Shown: positions 42,771 through 48,552 of the stretch, in pieces
Layout: the number at the start of each line of letters is the position of its first letter
Numbering within the stretch: the stretch's first letter is position 1
NCBI GenBank assembly: GCA_016783865.1
Contig: JADHVS010000007.1
Coordinates: forward strand, 1-48,552
Length of the DNA: 48,552 nucleotides
Origin: Bacteroidales bacterium
GTDB lineage: Bacteria; Bacteroidota; Bacteroidia; Bacteroidales; SM23-62
Direction: 5' to 3'
Position numbers and translations under genes: made by a program
Notes under the pieces: model-generated
Seen by the model: the letters and a program-made list of their open reading frames with translations, nothing else
Databases searched by the model: none
What the model was told of the DNA's origin: nothing

Positions 42771-45584
42771 ATGAAAAACAGATTAATCAGTGCGTTATTT
42801 ATTGTCATTTGCCTGTCTGTATTTTATCCTCAGACAGTTCATCCGCAAGACCTGTCTGAACCCATTCCATTCCATCCTGATGTACTGACAGGCCGGTTCG
42901 ATAATGGCCTGACCTACTATATAATGGAGAACCATAAACCAGAGAACAGGGCACAGTTCTGGCTGGTGGTGAATGCCGGCAGCATTCTCGAGGATGAGGA
43001 TCAGCAGGGACTGGCCCATTTCACGGAACACATGGCCTTTAACGGCACGGAACATTTTGCCAGGCATGAGATAATCGATTACCTTGAATCAATAGGTATG
43101 CAGTTTGGACCGGAAATCAATGCTTATACCGGCTTTGATGAAACCGTATATATGCTGCAGGTCCCGACAGATAGTATGGAATTAGTTTACACCGCATTTG
43201 AAATCCTTGAAGACTGGGCCAGGTTCATAAGCTTTGAGGATGAGGAAATTGATAAGGAGAGGGGAGTGATCATTGAAGAATGGAGAACTGGTCGTGGTGC
43301 CGACGGAAGGATGAGAGATAAACAATTACCGGTGATCTTCCAGGGATCAAAATATGCCGACAGGCTTCCCATTGGAAAAAAGGAAATCCTGGAAACATTT
43401 GATCATGAATCCATTCGGCGTTTTTACTCGGATTGGTACCGGCCCGACCTGATGGCACTTATAGCCGTTGGTGATTTTGATAAAAATGAAATGAGGGACC
43501 TGGTAGCCAAACACTTTGAACAGATACCTGCGAAAGAAAACGCCAGGGACAGGGAAGTAGTTAAAGTACCTGGTCACAAAGAAACTTTGTTTGCCATTGC
43601 TACGGATCCCGAAGCCACAAATACCAGTATATCTGTGTATTATAAAATGGATCCGGTTGAACACGTAACAATTGATGATTACAGGAACCTGCTTATTGAA
43701 CGATTGAATATCAGGATGATAAATAACCGGTTGTATGAATTGCTAAACCAGCCGGAACCTCCTTTCCTGTTTGGTATGACGATACAATCAAGAATGGTTC
43801 GCTCTATGGAGATTTATATGCTGGGTGCAGCCGTGAAGGAAGATGCCATTATTCCCGGACTTGAGGCACTACTCATCGAGGCAGAACGGGTGAAGCGGTT
43901 TGGATTCACCCAGACAGAACTTGATCGTACCAAAACACAATTATTAAGAGACCTGGAACAATCTTATAATGAGAGAGATAAGTCGCAGTCCAGCATTTTT
44001 GCCAGGGAGTGCAGGGACAATTTCCTGGAAGGTGAACCCATGCCGGGAATAGCATTTGAGTTTGATGTTGCCGGGAAACTATTGCCAGGAATTACATTGG
44101 ATGAGGTAAACGATCTGATAGGCAAATGGATGAAAGATGAGGACCGGGTGGTTCTGGTAGGGGCACCTGAAAAGGATGGCGTGTCCATTCCTGGTGAAAA
44201 TGAATTGCTTGCCCTGCTCGATCAGATGGATGAATTGGAGGTTGAACCTTACGAGGACCTGGTATCTGACCAGCCCCTGGTTAGTGATATGCCGGAACCT
44301 GCAACCATAAGTAATGAAAAAAGATTTGATCCCATTGATGTTACTGAATGGACCCTATCTAATGGCATAAAGGTGGTACTAAAGTCTACCGATTTTAAAA
44401 ACGATGAAATACAATTCTATGCATTCAGCCCGGGCGGATCATCTTTACTCGACACAGAGGATTCGCGGGCAGTGAAAGGAACCCAGGATATCATTTATTT
44501 GTCCGGTATCAGTGAGTTTGATTTGAACGACCTGAATAAAAAGATATCTGAGGAGATAGTTACCGTGTTTCCTTATATAGATGAATTAACAGAAGGCCTG
44601 GTGGGTAATTGTGCCCCGGCCGATATGGAGACCATGTTCCAATTGATATATTTATACATAACGGCACCGCGGAAAGATATTACTGCTTATCAGTCATACC
44701 TGACCCGGATGAAAGGATTTATTCAAAACCGGTCGGCCGATCCTGAATCGGCATTCTACGATACCATAATGGTTACTATGTCACAGTATCATCCCCGCAA
44801 GCAGCCTTGGTCGGATGAAGTCCTGGATGCCATTGATTATGAAAAAGTCTGGTCTTTCTATATTGACAGGTTCAGCGATGCCAGCGATTTTACTTTCGTT
44901 TTTGTCGGGAATTTCGACCTTGAATCAATAAAACCATTTATTACTGCGTACCTGGGCGGGCTGCCTGCTGTAAACCGGGAGGAGACCTGGAAGGACATTG
45001 GAGTTAAATTGCCTGAAGGAGTTATTGAAAAGGCTGTGTATAAGGGGATCGAAGAAAAGGGGAAGATCAGAATTACATTTTCCGGTCCGGTCGAATGGAC
45101 ACCGGAAAACAATTATCTCATAAAATCCATGGCCAGTGTACTTGATATCAAATTGCGGGAAGTGATCAGGGAAGATCTGAGCGGTACTTACGGTGTTAGT
45201 GTCAGTTCCAGTGTAAGTTTATATCCCAGGGAAGAATTCCGGCTGAATATTTCTTTCGACTGCAATCCGGGAAGGATCGACGAACTTACCAATTCAGTTT
45301 TCCTTGTCCTGGATAGCCTGAAAACAGATGGGCCTGATGAAATATATATCACGAAAGTCACTGAAACCCAATTGAGGAGCTATGAAATACAGCTGAAAGA
45401 AAATGGATATTGGTTAAGCCAGCTTCAAAACTATTATTTCACAGGACAGGACCCTGAATCAATCCTGAAATACCCGGAAAAAGTTAAGACCATGACTTCC
45501 GGCAATATCCAAAAAACCGCCACCAAATACCTGAACATGAATAATTATGTTAAGGTTGTTTTGTTGCCCGAAAAGAAAGAATAA
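42771..45584 (+). CDS. Secreted M16 zinc peptidase (pitrilysin/PqqL-like)
   Basis: From ATG 42771 the product has 938 residues, with a signal peptide (MKNRLISALFIVICLSVF) and the M16 inverted zinc motif HFTEH at 83-87. The third ligand glutamate lies in KERGVIIEEW (~163, ~76 residues later), as in active M16A/B enzymes. The two-lobed clamshell is present: an N-terminal catalytic half and a C-terminal half starting near VTEWTLSNGIKVVLKSTDF (~523), which lacks a second HxxEH. It should degrade peptides in the periplasm. A TTG two codons upstream (42765) is a weaker start. A core-only palindromic element follows the stop codon directly. Confidence 0.93.
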   Translation: MKNRLISALFIVICLSVFYPQTVHPQDLSEPIPFHPDVLTGRFDNGLTYYIMENHKPENRAQFWLVVNAGSILEDEDQQGLAHFTEHMAFNGTEHFARHEIIDYLESIGMQFGPEINAYTGFDETVYMLQVPTDSMELVYTAFEILEDWARFISFEDEEIDKERGVIIEEWRTGRGADGRMRDKQLPVIFQGSKYADRLPIGKKEILETFDHESIRRFYSDWYRPDLMALIAVGDFDKNEMRDLVAKHFEQIPAKENARDREVVKVPGHKETLFAIATDPEATNTSISVYYKMDPVEHVTIDDYRNLLIERLNIRMINNRLYELLNQPEPPFLFGMTIQSRMVRSMEIYMLGAAVKEDAIIPGLEALLIEAERVKRFGFTQTELDRTKTQLLRDLEQSYNERDKSQSSIFARECRDNFLEGEPMPGIAFEFDVAGKLLPGITLDEVNDLIGKWMKDEDRVVLVGAPEKDGVSIPGENELLALLDQMDELEVEPYEDLVSDQPLVSDMPEPATISNEKRFDPIDVTEWTLSNGIKVVLKSTDFKNDEIQFYAFSPGGSSLLDTEDSRAVKGTQDIIYLSGISEFDLNDLNKKISEEIVTVFPYIDELTEGLVGNCAPADMETMFQLIYLYITAPRKDITAYQSYLTRMKGFIQNRSADPESAFYDTIMVTMSQYHPRKQPWSDEVLDAIDYEKVWSFYIDRFSDASDFTFVFVGNFDLESIKPFITAYLGGLPAVNREETWKDIGVKLPEGVIEKAVYKGIEEKGKIRITFSGPVEWTPENNYLIKSMASVLDIKLREVIREDLSGTYGVSVSSSVSLYPREEFRLNISFDCNPGRIDELTNSVFLVLDSLKTDGPDEIYITKVTETQLRSYEIQLKENGYWLSQLQNYYFTGQDPESILKYPEKVKTMTSGNIQKTATKYLNMNNYVKVVLLPEKKE

Positions 45585-45585
45585 A

Positions 45586-45654
45586 GTCATCCTGAACTAG
45601 TTTCAGGATCTATAAGTATGTGAATAACAGATTCCGAAATAAATTCGGAATGAC
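45586..45654. repeat. Palindromic intergenic element, copy C (core only)
   Basis: GTCATCCTGAA...TTCAGGATCT followed by a second hairpin ATTCCGAA...TTCGGAAT (45631-45650) and TGAC matches the inner part of copies A and B, but the outer inverted ends are missing. It starts two bases after the M16 stop codon. Confidence 0.7.
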
Positions 45655-45734
45655 TCTATTTTATATCAAAATAGTTAATTGAATTATTACTGCTAATTTT
45701 AGCGATTGAACAAGAGATAAATAAACATATCAAG

Positions 45735-47255
45735 ATGAAGGTAAAAACGTATATACTGTTGTTCCTGCGTGTTGCTGCAGGCTGGCATTTTCTCTACGAG
45801 GGGATCATTAAATTGTTACAACCTGAATGGTCATCGGAGGCCTACCTGAGAGGTTCATTCGGATTCCTGTCCGGTTTTTTTCATTGGTTAGGATCTGATC
45901 CGGGCATGGTTCAGGTTATTGATTTCTTGAATGTATGGGGAATGATCCTGCTTGGAACCGGACTGTTTATTGGCTTGTTCATCAGGATATCTGCTATTTC
46001 CGGAATTCTTCTGCTGTTACTTTACTATTTTGCCTATCCGCCCTTTGGTAGTCCATACTTTGGATTGAGCCCTGAAGGCCATTATTGGATAATTAGCAGG
46101 AACCTGATAGAAATCCTGGTGCTGGGGGTTGTTTATTTATTTCCTGTTAGAGAATTTAGTATTGAAAAATTTATTGGTTTTTTCAGAAAGAAGTCGGAAC
46201 CAGATAACGTTGATGATGAAAGCCACGATGGGGAAACGAATAACAGAAGAGAGATGCTGAAGGGCCTGGCTACCTTGCCTTTCCTGGGCGGTTTGATTTT
46301 AGGCAGTATTTCCAGGAGCAGTTCATTGGATCCGGATGCACTGTCTGGTGCTACAATAGCATTAAATAAATTTGACATTTCTGATCTGAATGGTGAATTG
46401 CCAAAGGGTAAATTAGGAAACCTTGAAATCAGCCGGTTGATCCTCGGGTGCAACCTTATCGGTGGCTGGTCCCATTCCCGCGACCTGCATTATGTGGGGC
46501 AGTTGTTCAGACAGTATAATAATGAGAAAAAGATAATTGAGACCTTATCAATAGCAGAACAGGCAGGAATCAACCTGACCAATATGGTGAATCAATTTTA
46601 CCCTATCCTGAATAAATATAAAGCGATGACAGGAAGCGAGATGTTGTCTATTTGTCAGGTTCACCTGGATATGGAAGGTGGGGATAAAATGAAATTTATT
46701 AAAGAAGCCATGGATATGGGTGCCACATCGATGTATATCCAGGGTGCCGTGGGAGATAATTTGGTCCAGGACGGACAGATGGACCTCATTCAGGAATCGC
46801 TGGAATTCATGAGGGACCAGGGATACCTGGCCGGTATGGGAGCCCATTCTATCCAGGTCCCGATTGCCTGTGAAGCGGCAGGGATAAAACCGGATTACTA
46901 TTTTAAAACAATGCACCATGATAAATACTGGTCGGCCCATCCAAGGGAATTCAGGGAAGAATTCAGCGTGGATAGGGAACGCTCCCTGGACCATAATAAG
47001 TTTCATGATAACATATTCGATGTATTCCCTGAGCAAACGGTTGAAGTGTTCAACCAGATAGATGTCCCGCTATTTGGATTTAAAGTGCTGGCAGGCGGTG
47101 CCATTGAGCCGGAAGACGGATTCAGGTATGCCTTTGAAAACGGAGCCGATTTTATCTGTGTTGGCATGTTTGACTTCCAGATAGTGGAGGACGTAAACCT
47201 TGTGATCGGTATTCTCAATAAAGACCTGAATCGTTCGCGGCCTTGGAAAGCTTAG
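45735..47255 (+). CDS. DoxX membrane domain fused to Tat-like linker and aldo/keto-reductase-like domain
   Basis: Residues 1-150 of this 506-residue protein are a DoxX/DoxD-type four-helix membrane domain (LRVAAGWHFLYEGIIKLLQP, NVWGMILLGTGLFIGLF). A charged linker (~152-170) leads to NRREMLKGLATLPFLGG, where Arg171-Arg172 and the following hydrophobic stretch look like an internal twin-arginine signal-anchor. The rest (~225-500) reads LEISRLILGCNLIGGW and KVLAGGAIEPEDGFRYAFENGADF (the latter given as KVLAGGAIEPEDG and RYAFENGADF). It has the feel of an aldo/keto-reductase-like TIM barrel, though I cannot place a full Asp-Tyr-Lys-His tetrad. The reductase-like part may lie in the periplasm next to a quinone-linked DoxX. 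Its stop overlaps the convergent lipoprotein gene by 4 bp. Confidence 0.8.
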   Translation: MKVKTYILLFLRVAAGWHFLYEGIIKLLQPEWSSEAYLRGSFGFLSGFFHWLGSDPGMVQVIDFLNVWGMILLGTGLFIGLFIRISAISGILLLLLYYFAYPPFGSPYFGLSPEGHYWIISRNLIEILVLGVVYLFPVREFSIEKFIGFFRKKSEPDNVDDESHDGETNNRREMLKGLATLPFLGGLILGSISRSSSLDPDALSGATIALNKFDISDLNGELPKGKLGNLEISRLILGCNLIGGWSHSRDLHYVGQLFRQYNNEKKIIETLSIAEQAGINLTNMVNQFYPILNKYKAMTGSEMLSICQVHLDMEGGDKMKFIKEAMDMGATSMYIQGAVGDNLVQDGQMDLIQESLEFMRDQGYLAGMGAHSIQVPIACEAAGIKPDYYFKTMHHDKYWSAHPREFREEFSVDRERSLDHNKFHDNIFDVFPEQTVEVFNQIDVPLFGFKVLAGGAIEPEDGFRYAFENGADFICVGMFDFQIVEDVNLVIGILNKDLNRSRPWKA

Positions 47256-47611
47256 CGGCTTTCCGGTTCCAGTATTAATATTTTGTTGATTTGTCTGTTG
47301 GCAACCACCTGTACTGAGTCTGCAGCCGAAATAATAAACAGGGATGATTTTTCCTTCCTGGCTTCAACCACATACCATCCTGGCTCAAGGTCGATAAATA
47401 AAACCTCTCCGTAATCGTTTGAGAATTGTTTTTCAAGGTACTCGTATCTGTCAAATTTATACCACGATTCATAGAGCCAGACCTCCGTATGGTCTTCACC
47501 TGCACCATCATATTTAACTTCAATAAACAGGTCGCCGGTTTCTATCACAGGATCTCTTTTACAGGTGAACAGGGCAATGGCTAATAATAAAATAATGAAG
47601 TATCTTTGCAT
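47252..47611 (-). CDS. Small putative lipoprotein
   Basis: The 119-residue protein has a hydrophobic leader ending in LFTC (Cys17) followed by KRD. This is a possible lipobox, although Thr at -1 is less usual. The mature part is beta-rich (LFIEVKYDG, EVLFIDLEPGWYVVEA) and ends ILILEPESR, with the look of a small Ig-like or carboxypeptidase-regulatory-like fold. I do not recognise the family. It converges on the DoxX fusion gene. The next gene upstream (47661) runs the same way, 49 bp away, so they may form one transcript. Confidence 0.65.
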   Translation of the reverse strand: MQRYFIILLLAIALFTCKRDPVIETGDLFIEVKYDGAGEDHTEVWLYESWYKFDRYEYLEKQFSNDYGEVLFIDLEPGWYVVEARKEKSSLFIISAADSVQVVANRQINKILILEPESR

Positions 47612-47660
47612 TGAATTTAAAAGTTAAGTAGTAATTTATAAGATATTGTTCTTTAGTTTA

Positions 47661-48552
47661 TTAATTACCTTCAGTTGGGTAAGGTTCTTCATAGTTCTCT
47701 TCTTCATAATATCCATTGTTAAAGTATTCCCATCCTCCCCACATATATTCAAGCCATTCTCCGTCATACTGATTCATTGCCTGGGAAAGCAACATCCATA
47801 TCTCGTCATACGAACCATCAATTTTCCTTCTTAACCAGAATCCGGCATCATTAACAATACTGTAAGCTTGATCTGATTTTCCTGAATTTTCAGCATTGTT
47901 ATAATATTTATCATACAAATATGAAGGTCCATAAAAATATTCTTTATTGTTCATTTCATATTCATATTCTGAAGCTTCGGTAGCGGGATCATAATAATTA
48001 ACCAGGAAGGCATAACCCAGTGCCTTCTGTCGGCAGGCATCTTTAAATACTATATCATAGATGAACCTGCATGGCTTATCTATCAGAACAAGGTTGGGAT
48101 CGGGAGTAAGATTTTTACGGATCCATTTCACTGCCTGGGGATTAATGCACTTAAATGGCAGATCAAGATCCTGGAAGAGATCCATTGTAAGTATTTCCTC
48201 AAGGGCATCAACATTTTCTCTTTTAGGTTCACTACCGAGTATCTTTGCGGCACAACCTGCCAATCCGAAACTGGTTGGGTCATTCACATCATAGTATTCC
48301 GGACCATAAAGGACAGAGAGAGGATTATACCAGCAAGGTCCATATGCCCTGTCGCCTATATACATATATGGTATATGCTGATAATCGTAATACTCAGAAG
48401 TTTCCCATGGATTTTGCGGGTAATCGTGCAACCAGCATTCAAACAGGTTCTTCTGAAGTGTTGGGCCATACATTCCAGATTCCAGAAATTCATTAATCCT
48501 GTTGGGGATTTTATTGGCCTTATCATCATTTTTCATCAGCGAAACATATTGC
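47661..48552 (-). CDS. Unrecognised protein, 5' end beyond the window
   Basis: The frame is open to the right edge of the window, reading QYVSL just before ATG 48536. Either that ATG starts a 291-residue protein or the gene continues outside; the N-terminus at 48536 has no signal peptide and no clear start signal. The visible part is rich in Tyr, Asn, Asp and Pro, for example NPWETSEYYDYQHIPYMYIG and WLEYMWGGWEYFNNGYYEEE. It has several Cys (CWYNPLS, CINPQA, CRQKALGYAF) and an acidic Tyr-rich tail. I find no known domain. It may be the end of a larger secreted or cytoplasmic protein. Confidence 0.6.
   Translation of the reverse strand, partial: QYVSLMKNDDKANKIPNRINEFLESGMYGPTLQKNLFECWLHDYPQNPWETSEYYDYQHIPYMYIGDRAYGPCWYNPLSVLYGPEYYDVNDPTSFGLAGCAAKILGSEPKRENVDALEEILTMDLFQDLDLPFKCINPQAVKWIRKNLTPDPNLVLIDKPCRFIYDIVFKDACRQKALGYAFLVNYYDPATEASEYEYEMNNKEYFYGPSYLYDKYYNNAENSGKSDQAYSIVNDAGFWLRRKIDGSYDEIWMLLSQAMNQYDGEWLEYMWGGWEYFNNGYYEEENYEEPYPTEGN

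Overview
The window is a stretch of a Bacteroidota chromosome, most likely Bacteroidales-like. The main reasons are several very large secreted proteins ending in type IX secretion (T9SS) C-terminal sorting domains, together with SprB, PKD, FISUMP and two-component-regulator propeller modules. It also has a PadR-PspC pair, TAnnTTTG-type -7 promoter elements and AT-rich spacers. The genus cannot be named from this sequence. One tRNA gene, tRNA-Gln(UUG), is present. I see no rRNA, CRISPR array or transposase.

Left part (1-15,360): housekeeping and small operons. An O-antigen ligase/polymerase-type membrane protein enters from the left edge. It converges on a long minus-strand series: TolC outer-membrane factor, HlyD-type adaptor, TsaB, a DUF3108 protein, elongation factor P and a GAF-SpoIIE phosphatase. 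Then come a YgjP-like zinc peptidase, an orphan protein with a recombinase-arm-like N-terminus, a PflA-type radical SAM protein, an 89-residue orphan and tRNA-Gln. Next is an esterase-TPR pseudogene whose catalytic core is deleted, followed by small membrane proteins. A PspC envelope-stress protein lies under a PadR repressor with a recognisable promoter, and a DUF2797 protein is preceded by seven copies of a 9-bp repeat.

Middle and right part (15,700-42,300): a surface-protein island. It holds a 2,422-residue mosaic adhesin and three secreted proteins that share one tail (five SprB repeats, a ~186-residue FnIII-like module, a near-invariant 14-residue motif, then a T9SS sorting domain) but carry unrelated heads. 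The heads are YD-like repeats, a triple beta-helix, and three EYFxD repeats. A TPR protein, a separate beta-helix protein and a membrane sensor (propeller, Y_Y_Y, transmembrane helix, SpoIIE phosphatase) sit among them. The triple beta-helix gene is split by an apparent ~220-240 nt out-of-frame deletion in its third repeat. The lone beta-helix gene has its signal peptide out of frame across an A6 tract.

Right end (42,700-48,552): a secreted M16 peptidase, a DoxX / Tat-like / aldo-keto-reductase-like fusion, a small lipoprotein, and an unrecognised protein running off the right edge. Three copies of a palindromic intergenic element (two with terminal inverted repeats, one core only) lie directly behind genes. 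My inference is that the right two thirds encode a cell-surface display system with interchangeable heads on a constant T9SS tail, with a propeller-SpoIIE sensor embedded in it.
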